From positions 62,001-126,000 of the forward strand of contig JACJGO010000006.1 in the NCBI GenBank assembly GCA_014163555.1: DNA of 64,000 nt, given 5' to 3'. The notes beneath the pieces were generated by a model. The model was not told the origin of the DNA. It made no database searches and saw only the letters and a list, made by a program, of their open reading frames with translations. How positions within the stretch are numbered: the first letter of the stretch is position 1; every line of letters begins with the position of its first letter. This stretch comes from Flavisolibacter longurius (lineage in GTDB: Bacteria > Bacteroidota > Bacteroidia > Chitinophagales > Chitinophagaceae). A program made the position numbers and the translations under genes. Positions 9,633 to 18,592 of the stretch are shown here, one piece after another.

Positions 9633-12167
9633 ATGTGGCTGAAGACCCTGCTTTTTACTTTCATTCAACTCGCCCTGTTCTTCTCCTATACCATTGCACA
9701 AAACCCCAAGCAAAACCTTGTCTACGTCGACAACAAGGGCGTTCTGCGATACACAGCCACCAAAAAAGAAGCGACCTTTTTTGGCGTGAACTATACCGTG
9801 CCGTTTGCCTATGGCTACCGTTCGCACAAAGCCCTGGGCATTGACCCAGAAAAAGCCATTGATGCCGATGTGGCCCACATGGCAAGGCTTGGCCTGAATG
9901 CTTTCCGTGTGCATGTATGGGACGTAGAGATCAGCGATTCGCTGGGGAATCTTTTGGAGAATGAACACCTGCGCCTGTTTGACTATCTGCTTTTCAAACT
10001 AAAGCAACAGAATATAAAAATCCTCATCACCCCCATTGCGTTTTGGGGTAGCGGTTACCCCGAGCCCGATATAAAAACCATCGGCTTTGCTTCGGTTTAT
10101 GGCAAAGGACCTTCGGTAGTGCGGGAAGAAGCCATCAAGGCCCAAGAGAACTATCTGAAACAGTTTTTTAGCCATGTCAATCCTTACACCAAAACTACCT
10201 ACCGCGATGATGTGGACGTGATTGCCATGGAGATTAACAACGAGCCGCATCACAGCGGCCCGCGGGAAAAAACAACAGAGTACGTAAATCGTATGGCCGC
10301 TTCCGTTAGAAGTACGGGTTGGACCAAGCCAATCTTTTACAACATCAGCGAATCGCCTTCCTATGCCGGGCCGGTAACGGCTGCCAAAGTGGATGGCTTC
10401 AGCTTTCAGTGGTATCCTACCGGGCTGGTGGCCAATCACGAGCGCAGGGGCAATTTTCTGCCCAATGTTGATCGCTACCATATTCCTTTTTTGGATTCAC
10501 TGCCCGCATTTGCTAAGGGTGCCCGCATAGTGTACGAGTTTGATGCCGGCGATGTGATGCAGCCGATAATGTATCCGGCCATGGCCCGCAGTTATCGCAC
10601 TGCCGGTTTCCAGTGGGCAACACAGTTTGCTTACGATCCGCTGTATACGGCCTATGGAAATACTGAATATCAGACACACTACCTCAATTTAGTATACACA
10701 CCGTCCAAAGCCATCAGCTTGCTGATTGCAGCCAAAGCTTTTCACCGGGTTCCGCGTGGCAAAAGCTATGGCAGGTATCCGGCGGATACTTTGTTTGATG
10801 CCTTCCGGGTGAGTTATCGGGATCAGCTTAGTGAGATGAATACCGATGAAGAATTTTATTACACGTCATCGACGGCTACGCAGCCAAAGGCCGGCGCCAG
10901 GCTGAAACACATCGCCGGTGTGGGCTCTTCGCAGATTGTGCAGTATGAGGGAACCGGAACTTATTTTTTGGACAAGGTGGCTGATGGCGCCTGGCGCCTG
11001 GAAGTATTTCCCGATGCCGTTGTGGTAGCCGATCCGTTTGAAAAAGCATCTCCCCAAAAAACTGTTACCCGCATTCAGTGGCGGGCCAACCGCATGAAGA
11101 TCTTGCTCTTTGAATTGAATGAGCAATATGCCATCACTGGGGCCACTACCGGTAATAAGTATAAATCCAACTGGAGCAGAGAAGGCAACTACCTGCGGCC
11201 GGGTGTTTATTTTATCACGGGACCCCAAAGTGCCTATGCCGGTTATACTACTTCGGGAGTCGAATTTTATGCACCACCTTCCACTACTGCAGATCCTGTG
11301 GTGTATCATCAACCAGTAAACCAGGTTTCTGCGCAGCAAACATTTTCAATTGCTGCCACCATTGCCGGCATGGATACGGCTGATAAAGTTTCTGTTGAGA
11401 TCCGCCACTCGGAAAAAGGATGGAAGACGGTACCCATGCAGCGAGCCGGTTATACCTACACAGCGGCTGTCCCCCTTGACCTGGCGAGTCCCGGACTGAT
11501 CAATTACCGCATGATGGTGCGAAAAGCTAACGGCGATACGTACACGTTTCCTGGTGGGTTTAAAGGAAATCCGTATGCCTGGGATGAGTACCGCAACGAA
11601 AGCTGGCAAACGGAAGTAGCTGCACCCGATAGCTATCTTTCTCTTTTTCATCCGGCAAAGGACCGGGCAAAGCTTATGCTCTACAATCCCGACTGGCGGG
11701 CCAATACCATCGCGTATGTAACCTCCGGGAAAACTTCTGACCTGGTGATGCGTGCCAATATGACCAAACCTGTTGCGGGTCAGCGAATGGGTTTTCAAAG
11801 CTATTTCCTTGATGAGCTTGCCGGCAGGATTAGCGAGGTGTCATCTTTTACAAAACTGGTAGTGAGAGCAAGGGCTTCAGAAAATACCAGCGCTAAAATT
11901 TCACTGATTACCACGGATGCAGACGCGTACGGTACCGCTATTAACCTTTCACCAGAATGGAAGGAATTAGAAATTCCACTCAGCAGTTTGCAGTCAACTT
12001 CCTTCCTGCTGTTGCCGCGGCCTTACCCTGGTTTCCAGCCACTGGAGTTTCAATCCGCGAATTCATCGCCTTTTGCTGTTACCGACATCGAACGGCTGGA
12101 ACTTAGTATAGGTCCGATTGCACAACCCGTGCAGTGGGAAATAGGCGGTGTGTGGCTGGCGAAATAA
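9633..12167 (+). CDS. Secreted clan GH-A-like glycoside hydrolase (GH5/GH2-type barrel)
   Basis: An 844-residue protein with a signal peptide (cleavage near YTIAQ). Residues about 45-370 form a TIM-barrel-like glycosidase domain. FRVHVWD, the acid/base motif MEINNEP (E204) and the strand-7 motif RIVYEFDAGD (E302) fit the two-glutamate mechanism of clan GH-A retaining enzymes. A middle beta-sandwich region (about 400-640) and a C-terminal carbohydrate-binding-like jelly roll (about 650-844, ending WEIGGVWLAK) follow. It lies just after the sus operon terminator, so it is transcribed separately but probably belongs to the same glycan utilisation locus. Substrate is not evident; beta-linked mannan, glucan or galactan are possible for this clan. 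No T9SS sorting domain is seen at the C-terminus. Confidence 0.7.
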   Translation: MWLKTLLFTFIQLALFFSYTIAQNPKQNLVYVDNKGVLRYTATKKEATFFGVNYTVPFAYGYRSHKALGIDPEKAIDADVAHMARLGLNAFRVHVWDVEISDSLGNLLENEHLRLFDYLLFKLKQQNIKILITPIAFWGSGYPEPDIKTIGFASVYGKGPSVVREEAIKAQENYLKQFFSHVNPYTKTTYRDDVDVIAMEINNEPHHSGPREKTTEYVNRMAASVRSTGWTKPIFYNISESPSYAGPVTAAKVDGFSFQWYPTGLVANHERRGNFLPNVDRYHIPFLDSLPAFAKGARIVYEFDAGDVMQPIMYPAMARSYRTAGFQWATQFAYDPLYTAYGNTEYQTHYLNLVYTPSKAISLLIAAKAFHRVPRGKSYGRYPADTLFDAFRVSYRDQLSEMNTDEEFYYTSSTATQPKAGARLKHIAGVGSSQIVQYEGTGTYFLDKVADGAWRLEVFPDAVVVADPFEKASPQKTVTRIQWRANRMKILLFELNEQYAITGATTGNKYKSNWSREGNYLRPGVYFITGPQSAYAGYTTSGVEFYAPPSTTADPVVYHQPVNQVSAQQTFSIAATIAGMDTADKVSVEIRHSEKGWKTVPMQRAGYTYTAAVPLDLASPGLINYRMMVRKANGDTYTFPGGFKGNPYAWDEYRNESWQTEVAAPDSYLSLFHPAKDRAKLMLYNPDWRANTIAYVTSGKTSDLVMRANMTKPVAGQRMGFQSYFLDELAGRISEVSSFTKLVVRARASENTSAKISLITTDADAYGTAINLSPEWKELEIPLSSLQSTSFLLLPRPYPGFQPLEFQSANSSPFAVTDIERLELSIGPIAQPVQWEIGGVWLAK

Positions 12168-12204
12168 AATCAAACTATATCGGATTTACCGTTTTAAAAA
12201 TTGA

Positions 12205-12234
12205 TTTGAATTAGGGCAATACCGCCATCTTTGC
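12205..12234 (+). promoter_or_regulatory. Bacteroidetes-type promoter for the acyl-CoA ligase gene
   Basis: TTTG at 12205-12208 and CATCTTTG at 12226-12233 are separated by 17 bp. They resemble the -33 TTTG and -7 TAnnTTTG elements of the phylum with one mismatch in the -7 box. The predicted RNA start leaves a leader of about 22-24 nt before the ATG at 12263. Confidence 0.55.
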
Positions 12235-12262
12235 TTATTTTGTACACAGGAGAATTGCTATC

Positions 12263-14041
12263 ATGAACAAGCCGCATCGTTTATTCGATTGCCTCGATGT
12301 GCAGTTGCAGAAAGGAGGCGTGGAAGGTGCACTGGTTGCCAAAGAAGGCGGCCGGTGGCGCAAATACAGCACAAAAGAAATCAAAGACATTGTTGACACA
12401 CTCAGCGCCGGACTGCTGGCCATGGGTATCAGCAGTGGTGATATGAGCGTGGAGGGGCGGGATAAGATTGCGATTCTTTGTAAAAACCGGCCCGAATGGG
12501 TTTTTCTCGACCTGGCCGTGCAACAGATTGGTGCCGTTCTGATACCTATTTATCCCACAGCGCACATCAACGACATTCAATACATCATGAATGATGCGGC
12601 GGTAAAGCTGGTCTTTTTTAACGACGGTGAACTGTTGGACAAAGTAAAAGAAGCCTCTGCCGCTGTGCCTACCATAAAAGAGATCATCAGCTTTGAGAAA
12701 ATGGATGGCATCCGTCATTGGACTGAATTGCTGACACTGGGCAGCCAGGAACATTTTGCCGGCATACAGGAAGCGGCGAAAAAGATCAACACCGAAGACC
12801 TGTTTACCATCATTTATACATCGGGAACGACCGGCTCGCCCAAAGGCGTAATGCTTTCGCACCACAACGTGCTGAGCAATGTGATGAGCACCCTGCCGCA
12901 CTTCCCGCTGACGATGAACACAAGGGTGATTTCCTTCCTTCCGCTCAACCACATTTTTGAGCGAATGGTTACCTATATTTTTCTGTTTGCCGGTGCCTCC
13001 ATTCACTACGCTGAAAGCCTGGATAACTTGGGAGAAAACTTCAAAGAAGTAAAGCCTGAAATGTTTACCACCGTGCCGCGACTGCTAGAAAAAGTGTACG
13101 AGAAAATCCTGGCCAAAGGATCGGAGCAAACCGGCATTAAACGCAAACTGTTTTTCTGGTCTCTGGGACTGGGCGAAAAATTTGACGTGCAACAGAAAGG
13201 TAGTGCTGCCTACCGGTTGCAGCTTTCGCTGGCCCGCAAGATTGTATTTAAAAAATGGCGGGAAGCCTTGGGTGACAGCGTGAAATGCATTGTCACGGGA
13301 GCTGCAGCCTGCCCCGTGCGCCTGATCCGCCTGTTTTCTGCCGCCGGCATTCCCATCCTCGAAGGATATGGCCAAACCGAATCCTCACCGGTGATTAGTG
13401 TAAATCAATTGGATGAAAAGAAATGGATGATCAGTACTGTAGGACCGGTGATTGATGGTGTGGATGTGAAGATTGCAGAAGATGGCGAAATTCTTTGCAA
13501 GGGCCCCAACGTAATGATGGGCTATTACAAACGGCCCGACCTGACAGCCGAAACCGTGATTGATGGCTGGTTGCACACCGGCGATATTGGCACCCTGGTG
13601 AATGGAAAGTTTTTAAAGATCACTGACCGTAAAAAAGAGATCTTTAAAACCTCGGGCGGCAAGTTCGTGGCGCCGCAGCCCATCGAAAACAAGCTGGCCG
13701 AATCGCCCTTTATTGAGCAAGTGATGATTGTAGGCGCGGGACAAAAATTCACGGGCGCCCTGATTGTTCCGTCGCAGCGGGCTTTGCAGGAATGGTGCAA
13801 GGAAAAAGGAATTGAGGTAAACGGCGAAAGCCTGCTGAACAACCCACAGGTACAGCATCACTACAAAGAGATCATCAATGAAGTCAACAAGAACTTTAAC
13901 AACGTAGAGCAAGTAAAAAAGTTTGAACTGCTGACGTGTGAATGGAGTATTGAAGGGGGCGAGTTGACACCAACGCTTAAACTTAAACGGAAAGTGATCA
14001 TGGAGAAATACGGTGATGTAGTGAACCGCATTTATTCCTGA
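12263..14041 (+). CDS. Long-chain acyl-CoA synthetase (AMP-binding, FadD/ACSL-like)
   Basis: A 592-residue adenylate-forming enzyme that activates fatty acids to acyl-CoA with ATP. The AMP-binding P-loop IIYTSGTTGSPKGVMLSH is at about 183-200, the A5 motif GYGQTESSPV follows near 372, and the A7 motif DGWLHTGDIG and A8 TDRKKEIFKTSGGKFV are near 435 and 455. The arrangement FLPLNHIFERM is typical of the long-chain (eukaryotic ACSL-like) branch used in Bacteroidetes. No membrane anchor is obvious, so it is cytoplasmic or membrane-associated. It is a monocistronic unit with its own promoter and a bidirectional terminator. It feeds beta-oxidation or lipid synthesis; the preferred chain length is inferred from family. 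Confidence 0.9.
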   Translation: MNKPHRLFDCLDVQLQKGGVEGALVAKEGGRWRKYSTKEIKDIVDTLSAGLLAMGISSGDMSVEGRDKIAILCKNRPEWVFLDLAVQQIGAVLIPIYPTAHINDIQYIMNDAAVKLVFFNDGELLDKVKEASAAVPTIKEIISFEKMDGIRHWTELLTLGSQEHFAGIQEAAKKINTEDLFTIIYTSGTTGSPKGVMLSHHNVLSNVMSTLPHFPLTMNTRVISFLPLNHIFERMVTYIFLFAGASIHYAESLDNLGENFKEVKPEMFTTVPRLLEKVYEKILAKGSEQTGIKRKLFFWSLGLGEKFDVQQKGSAAYRLQLSLARKIVFKKWREALGDSVKCIVTGAAACPVRLIRLFSAAGIPILEGYGQTESSPVISVNQLDEKKWMISTVGPVIDGVDVKIAEDGEILCKGPNVMMGYYKRPDLTAETVIDGWLHTGDIGTLVNGKFLKITDRKKEIFKTSGGKFVAPQPIENKLAESPFIEQVMIVGAGQKFTGALIVPSQRALQEWCKEKGIEVNGESLLNNPQVQHHYKEIINEVNKNFNNVEQVKKFELLTCEWSIEGGELTPTLKLKRKVIMEKYGDVVNRIYS

Positions 14042-14057
14042 TAAAATTCTCCAAATT

Positions 14058-14090
14058 AAAAAGGCCTCTTCTGAAGAGGCCTTTTTGTTT
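14058..14090. terminator. Bidirectional terminator between convergent genes
   Basis: A 13-bp perfect stem (AAAAAGGCCTCTT and complement) with a 3-nt loop, A-rich on the left and T-rich on the right. It can stop transcription from the ligase gene on the plus strand and from the small gene on the minus strand, whose stop codon it touches. Confidence 0.9.
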
Positions 14091-14286
14091 ACCGGTTTTG
14101 TTCCAGTGGCGGTTGCGGATTTTGCTGATCGGGAACATCGCTGATCTGTTTGTCGTACGAGTTGGGTTCCTGATCAATGTATTCCGGCTGGTTTTTTAAC
14201 TGCTGATCGCTTTCTGTAGGCTTTGGGTAAGCCACAGGGCGGTCCTCTTCAATTTTATCCCGAAGGTTTTTATCCTTGTTATCCAT
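14089..14286 (-). CDS. Small hydrophilic protein of unknown function (65 aa)
   Basis: Not recognised. The protein is almost free of hydrophobic residues (MDNKDKNLRDKIEEDRP) and rich in D, E, Q, N and P, so it is probably intrinsically disordered. It has no signal peptide or membrane segment. It is the last of four small hydrophilic proteins encoded on this strand between 14089 and 15385. Its own terminator lies on one side, and a separate terminator divides it from the gene upstream, so it is probably transcribed alone. The ATG at 14286 is the only reasonable start. Confidence 0.6.
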   Translation of the reverse strand: MDNKDKNLRDKIEEDRPVAYPKPTESDQQLKNQPEYIDQEPNSYDKQISDVPDQQNPQPPLEQNR

Positions 14287-14308
14287 ACAATTTCATTTTG
14301 GGTTGCTG

Positions 14309-14346
14309 TAAAAAATATCAAGCCTTGTAGTCATACAAGGCTTGAT
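14309..14346 (-). terminator. Minus-strand terminator after the Gly-rich protein gene
   Basis: A perfect 13-bp stem (ATCAAGCCTTGTA and complement, 4-nt loop) is followed on the minus strand by a run of T (complement of 14309-14316). It lies 27 bp past the stop of the Gly/Asn-rich gene. Confidence 0.85.
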
Positions 14347-14373
14347 GAGATGAATAGCAAAGCAATCTTGTGG

Positions 14374-14775
14374 TTACATTCCCTGGCCACGTTCGTTGCC
14401 GCTACGGCCTGTGTTACCAGTGCCTGTGCTGCCACCACGCCCAGAATCACCACCTTCTAAACCTTGACCTGAAGTGCTACCCATGTCTCCACTACCAGAA
14501 CCCGAAGTTCCGCTTGTGCCCTGGCTTTGATTACCCAGACCACTTGAGCCACGATCAGAGTTGCCCATGTTGCCACCTTGGTTGCCCATAGAACCACCCT
14601 GGCCGCTTTGACCGCCCTGGTTGCCCATAGAGCCGCCTTGGTTACCTTGGTTGCCGCTGCCTGTTTGCTGGCTTTGACCACTGCCCATGTTACCGCTTTG
14701 GTTGCCCATAGAGCCACCCTGGTTGCCCATGTCTGAGCTTCTGCCTTGATCTTGATTTCTGTTGTTGTCTGCCAT
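14374..14775 (-). CDS. Gly/Ser/Asn/Gln-rich low-complexity protein with MGNQGG repeats
   Basis: A 133-residue protein made almost entirely of G, S, N, Q and M. The motif MGNQGG or close variants recurs about six times between residues 16 and 72, for example GGSMGNQSGNMGSG. No enzyme domain, signal peptide or membrane segment is visible. The composition resembles glycine-rich stress or biofilm-associated disordered proteins and could support phase separation or RNA/DNA contact, but this is speculation. An initiating MADNNRNQ and a dedicated terminator support a real gene. Adjacent genes encode equally hydrophilic small proteins. The repeats make slippage-based length variation likely. Confidence 0.65.
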   Translation of the reverse strand: MADNNRNQDQGRSSDMGNQGGSMGNQSGNMGSGQSQQTGSGNQGNQGGSMGNQGGQSGQGGSMGNQGGNMGNSDRGSSGLGNQSQGTSGTSGSGSGDMGSTSGQGLEGGDSGRGGSTGTGNTGRSGNERGQGM

Positions 14776-14945
14776 AACACTGTTTTTTTAAGTCAAGAAA
14801 TGAATTGCAGTTCAATACTAAAAACTTCATGCCTTCTCTGCGGTACGCATCTTTTCCTAGGCAACTGCAAATCTGCTGGTATCCAACCGTATTGTTCAGT
14901 CTACTTTGTTTGTGGATGTTTATCAACAGACAAGTAAACAGTCTG

Positions 14946-15173
14946 CTATACCTGACCGTCGCTGTCGCTACCTGTTATAAAGGTTTTTGATCCCATGCCA
15001 CGGTTCCGGCTGCTGGGGTTGCGGCTTTGCGCTACAGCAGCTTTGTTCTCGGTATCCAGCGTAGGATCACCACCTGAATTAATGGGGTTGCTTACATCCT
15101 CTGTATTACTGGTTGTACGTACATGCCCGGTTTCCGTTTGTAGTCTTTCTTCGTTCTTTTTGTTGTCTTCCAT
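14946..15173 (-). CDS. Small hydrophilic protein of unknown function (75 aa)
   Basis: Not recognised. Starts MEDNKKNEERLQTETGHV and remains strongly polar to the end (SSRNRGMGSKTFITGSDSD). No hydrophobic core, signal peptide or known motif is present, which suggests a disordered protein. It lies 26 bp downstream of the 61-residue basic protein gene on the same strand, and the two may be co-transcribed. The polar composition and tight arrangement with similar neighbours favour a real gene over chance. Confidence 0.55.
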   Translation of the reverse strand: MEDNKKNEERLQTETGHVRTTSNTEDVSNPINSGGDPTLDTENKAAVAQSRNPSSRNRGMGSKTFITGSDSDGQV

Positions 15174-15199
15174 AATGCTTCTTTTAATCGATGAAATAA

Positions 15200-15385
15200 T
15201 TAATGATTATTGCCCCTTGAGTCCTGAAAGGTTCCATCGGAACCGTTTTTACGCCGGCCGCTTCCATAGCGGTTCTGAATCTGGCTCATGGTTTCAAAGG
15301 GATGCTTTTCCATTAGCTTTTTTTCATTTTCCGATGGAGAAGATGAGGTTGGCTTTTTAATGCTTGTTTCTTTTTTCTTCGCCAT
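15200..15385 (-). CDS. Small basic hydrophilic protein of unknown function (61 aa)
   Basis: The ATG at 15385 gives MAKKKETSIKKPTSSSP; a longer frame starting at 15442 adds a hydrophobic stretch out of keeping with the rest and is less likely. The protein is rich in K, S, N and G (GSGRRKNGSDGTFQDSRGN), predicted disordered and cytoplasmic. It is the first gene of the small-protein cluster and lies 26 bp before the 75-residue protein. No function can be assigned. Confidence 0.55.
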   Translation of the reverse strand: MAKKKETSIKKPTSSSPSENEKKLMEKHPFETMSQIQNRYGSGRRKNGSDGTFQDSRGNNH

Positions 15386-15448
15386 ATACTTTTCTGTATA
15401 AGCCCAAAAAACTATGCCGTTCGAAGCATGCTCAGCAAGCAAGAAGCC

Positions 15449-16495
15449 TTATTTAGCAAGCAGTTTCAGCATCAGTTCTTTCAGATTTTTCTGGTACTGC
15501 TGCTGTGCATTTTTCTTTTCGCCGGTGGCGTAAATCTTATTTCCTAATAGAGCCAGCCAGGTTTGCGATGAACCATTCGTCAGCATGCCATGTGTATGCC
15601 AGTTACTTGTCGCATTTCCCCGCCCATGATCGGTTGTAATGAGAAAACTTGTTTTGCCTGCATAGGCCGGTAGCCCCTGCAAATAGTCCCAAAGCGCAGC
15701 AATCATTTGATCGGCCTTTGCTGCCTGTTGCAGGTAAACATCATACTGTTTGTTATGTGCGGCTTCATCCGTTCCGCCAAATGAAAGCAACACAACCGAT
15801 GGTTGTTTTTCTTTAATGTAGTTTTTGCAAGCCAGGAAAGTCAGTTCATCGCTGCGGGTGGTTTTGTTGTCTTCCAGTTCATCCTGTAAGCGGTTGAGTA
15901 AGGTTCTGTCGCTAACCAGAGAAAGCCCCTCTATGTTATCAAAACCACTGTTGATGTAAACCCTGCTTTTTTCCCTGTTCAGGATATAAGGAAATGCATC
16001 CCAGGAAGCAAAGGCCGCAACTTTTCCTTTGTAGGTTTCGCTAGCCGCTAAAAAATCGAGGATGGTTGGATTTGGATTGGCCACTTTGCCATTCCCAAAC
16101 AGGGTTGGATCAACCTGCCCGGTAAGCAATTCATTGTACCCGGGATAAGACAGCGCATAGGGATTGGACACGTTCACCTTATTGCCGTACTGCCGGTTGC
16201 CATACAACTCGCCTCTTTTGGCAATCACGTTCCAGAAAAAGGGCAGCAGCTTTTTCCGCCTCTCTTCCGGATCTGCATCCCAGTATTTTTGTTGTGTAAG
16301 CGATGGATCGGTATTATAGTCGGCATTGGCACTTAGTGCAGAATCGGCACCAGAAAAAACCTCCTGCCAGCGCAGCCCATCCAGGGTAATAATAAAAAGT
16401 TTGTTTTCGCCGGATAAAGCGGATACAGTGTGTTCATTGGTATGTACAGATAATCCCAGCAGCAAAAACACTATAGCCGTTCCCATCCTCATCAT
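15449..16495 (-). CDS. Alkaline-phosphatase-superfamily phosphodiesterase/sulfatase-like exported protein
   Basis: About 348 residues from the ATG at 16495 (MMRMGTAIVFLLLGLS gives a signal sequence); a longer frame begins at 16543. The metal-binding N-terminal motif FIITLDGLRWQEVFSGAD and the C-terminal TTDHGRGNATSNWHTHG, with Asp/His ligands, place it in the alkaline phosphatase/nucleotide pyrophosphatase/sulfatase superfamily. It is probably periplasmic or surface-exposed and hydrolyses phosphate or sulfate esters. The residue after ITLDG is Arg-Trp rather than a clear catalytic Ser/Thr/Cys; the VFSGA serine or another residue may serve, so substrate class is uncertain. It stands alone on the minus strand. 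Confidence 0.75.
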   Translation of the reverse strand: MMRMGTAIVFLLLGLSVHTNEHTVSALSGENKLFIITLDGLRWQEVFSGADSALSANADYNTDPSLTQQKYWDADPEERRKKLLPFFWNVIAKRGELYGNRQYGNKVNVSNPYALSYPGYNELLTGQVDPTLFGNGKVANPNPTILDFLAASETYKGKVAAFASWDAFPYILNREKSRVYINSGFDNIEGLSLVSDRTLLNRLQDELEDNKTTRSDELTFLACKNYIKEKQPSVVLLSFGGTDEAAHNKQYDVYLQQAAKADQMIAALWDYLQGLPAYAGKTSFLITTDHGRGNATSNWHTHGMLTNGSSQTWLALLGNKIYATGEKKNAQQQYQKNLKELMLKLLAK

Positions 16496-16711
16496 GCCAA
16501 CACCAAAAGAAAAACGGTGCCAAGGTTGCCAAATTGCAGGCATCTATGCCGGAACCCTTGTCTGGCCTATCAGCTTAAATTTTAAAAATATATCAGGCAA
16601 AGACTAAGGGATAGCCCTTAGTGGTTGAGAAAATGACACAAGTTTTTTGGAACTGCGGTGCCGTTTCTCCAATTTTAATATCCAAATCGAAATTCCACCC
16701 ATCCAGCATCT

Positions 16712-17059
16712 ATGAGTTTTACCCAAAACACGCTTCGTTCCTTTATTAATTCAGACGGAAAGCTGATCCTTTGTAACGAACCTTTCTTCACCCATTTTGG
16801 CTGTTGCACCGAACATCTGATCGGTAAGTCGGTGGCCGATGTTTTTTCTTCCTTAGAAGATATGGGCCTGTTGCAGGCCGTGCAGCAATGCCGGCAGCAT
16901 CCGGATCAATCGCTTACCGTTGAAATGGAAAAACAATGCAAAGGCGGTTGCAATCATTTCCGCTGGGAGATTTTTTCCGAAGAAAAAGAGGGCCGCGTCA
17001 CTGGCATTCATATAATTGGTAACTACATCCGCCCGAAAAAAGAAGTCTTTGCCCAATAA
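16712..17059 (+). CDS. Single PAS-domain protein
   Basis: A 115-residue protein that is essentially one PAS fold: INSDGKLILCNEPFFTHFG (strands A-B), LIGKSVADVFSSLED (helices), and FRWEIFSEEKEGRVTGIHIIG (strands G-I). Five cysteines are present, including CC at about 30-31 and a C-x3-C pair near 72-76; a redox or metal role is possible but unproven. It lacks an output domain, so it would act as a stand-alone sensor or partner of a separate kinase. It converges on the kinase/glycosyltransferase operon, separated by a strong bidirectional terminator. Confidence 0.75.
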   Translation: MSFTQNTLRSFINSDGKLILCNEPFFTHFGCCTEHLIGKSVADVFSSLEDMGLLQAVQQCRQHPDQSLTVEMEKQCKGGCNHFRWEIFSEEKEGRVTGIHIIGNYIRPKKEVFAQ

Positions 17060-17088
17060 GCAATCAAGAACTTATCACATAAAACATA

Positions 17089-17133
17089 AAATAGCAAAAG
17101 GGCCATTCTTCAGGAATGGCCCTTTTGCTATTT
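17089..17133. terminator. Bidirectional terminator between the PAS gene and the glycosyltransferase operon
   Basis: A perfect 20-bp stem with a 5-nt loop (17109-17113). The arm starts AAATAGCAAAAGGGCC, giving A-tracts on one side and T-tracts on the other. It ends both convergent transcripts. Confidence 0.9.
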
Positions 17134-17149
17134 GTCAATTGTCTGTTGC

Positions 17150-18592
17150 TCATTGCGATGGCGCAACGGCTGCTTTTTTGGTGGCAAATCCCTGCCGGCT
17201 CATTTCGCCCCAACTTTTCTTTTTACGCAGCAGATCGATATTGCCTTTCACTGCCGACCAAACGGTAAATGGGTGAAAGAAGATTGGCTCCACCAACGCT
17301 GTCAGCATCAGGCTGGCAATCTCCCGCCGCTTTTTGTACTGGTTGTACGTCATCACTTCCATCAATATGGCAAATACCGAAAACACCGCTGCAAAGGAAT
17401 AAATGAAAATAAGCAGGGCCGCAAAAAACTGCCAGTCCATCAGGCCCAGGAAAGCAAAAATCAAAAATGCCACAAAACCAGTGAACTCAACAATTGGCGC
17501 TAAAAATTCAAAAAAGAACCAATAGGGATAACTCACCCATCCCAATATGCCATACTTGCCATTGAAAAACATTTTGCGGTGAAGGCGAAGGGTTTCAATG
17601 GTGCCCCGTGTCCAGCGGTTGCGCTGGCGACCCAGGATCTTATACGAAACCGGCGCCTCCGTCCAGCAAAGCGGGTCAGGAATATAGGCCAGGTGATAGG
17701 GCAGGTTGTTGTCGATCATGTAGCGCTGCATGCGTACCACCAGTTCCATGTCTTCGCCAACCGTTTTGGTATCGTAACCCCCGGCTTTGATCACGATCTC
17801 CCGGTCAAAGGCGCCAAAGGCACCCGAGATCAGCAGCAGCCCGTTCATGCGGCTCCAGGCCATACGGCCCAGCAAAAAGGCCCGAATGTATTCCAGGGTT
17901 TGCATGCGCGGAAGAAACTGTTTGGGCAGGTGCACCCGTACAATCTTGCCGTCTTCCACTTCGCAGGAATTGGCAATGCGTACCACGCCGCCGGTGGCAA
18001 TCACCCGTTTGTCAGCCGTTTCCAAAAACGGTTTGGTGAGCTTGAGCATGGCGTCCTGCTCCAGGATGCAATCCACATCGATACACACTACGTAGCGGTT
18101 TCGGGCTACGTTGATGCCAACGTTCAACGCATCGGCCTTGCCGCCGTTAACCTTGTCTACCACCACCAGCTTTTTATACACCGGATTGCGGCTTTTATAG
18201 ATGCCACGAATCGGTTTTGTGGACAATGCCTGCTCTACAAAATAGGGTACCTCTTCCAGGTCATATACCTCCACCAGCTTTTGCAGCGAGTCATCCTTGC
18301 TGCCGTCGTTGATGACGATAACCTCAAAATTGTTGTAGTAAATATTGAGAAGTGACCGCACGTTTTCAATAATGGTAGCGCCTTCGTTATAGGCCGGTGC
18401 CAGGATGCTGAGGGAAGGTGCATGCTCCGATGAGGCCAAGATGTTGTAATTGGCAAATGTGCTTTTACGGATATACTTCCGCGTTTCTCCGATAGAATAT
18501 AGCCCGATAAAAATATAAAAGCCGAGGATGGCTACCGAATACGCAAACACCCCATAGGTAAACAATTCATAAAGTACATGCCAGAAACTCAT
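17150..18592 (-). CDS. Membrane family 2 glycosyltransferase (PgaC/BcsA-like processive type)
   Basis: A 480-residue inner membrane protein with an N-terminal TM (about 10-33), a cytoplasmic GT-A domain (about 60-330) and three or four C-terminal TM segments (about 350-440). All elements of processive GT2 synthases are present: APAYNE, INDG (D96), DVDC (D172/D174), the acceptor-site GED (E280/D281) and QRNRW (323-327). It probably polymerises and extrudes a surface polysaccharide such as poly-GlcNAc from a UDP-sugar; the sugar is not determined. Its start overlaps the stop of the HEAT-repeat gene by 4 bp, and it is the last gene of the kinase operon, implying control by that phosphorelay. Confidence 0.88.
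   Translation of the reverse strand: MSFWHVLYELFTYGVFAYSVAILGFYIFIGLYSIGETRKYIRKSTFANYNILASSEHAPSLSILAPAYNEGATIIENVRSLLNIYYNNFEVIVINDGSKDDSLQKLVEVYDLEEVPYFVEQALSTKPIRGIYKSRNPVYKKLVVVDKVNGGKADALNVGINVARNRYVVCIDVDCILEQDAMLKLTKPFLETADKRVIATGGVVRIANSCEVEDGKIVRVHLPKQFLPRMQTLEYIRAFLLGRMAWSRMNGLLLISGAFGAFDREIVIKAGGYDTKTVGEDMELVVRMQRYMIDNNLPYHLAYIPDPLCWTEAPVSYKILGRQRNRWTRGTIETLRLHRKMFFNGKYGILGWVSYPYWFFFEFLAPIVEFTGFVAFLIFAFLGLMDWQFFAALLIFIYSFAAVFSVFAILMEVMTYNQYKKRREIASLMLTALVEPIFFHPFTVWSAVKGNIDLLRKKKSWGEMSRQGFATKKAAVAPSQ

Noticed and set aside
12281-13006. A 241-codon open frame antisense to the acyl-CoA ligase
   Set aside because: Opposite conserved adenylation motifs; no features of its own.
14560-14740. 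Regularly spaced repeats resembling a CRISPR array
   Set aside because: The repeats are MGNQGG-type codon repeats of the Gly-rich protein gene, with no unique spacers of uniform length and no cas genes.
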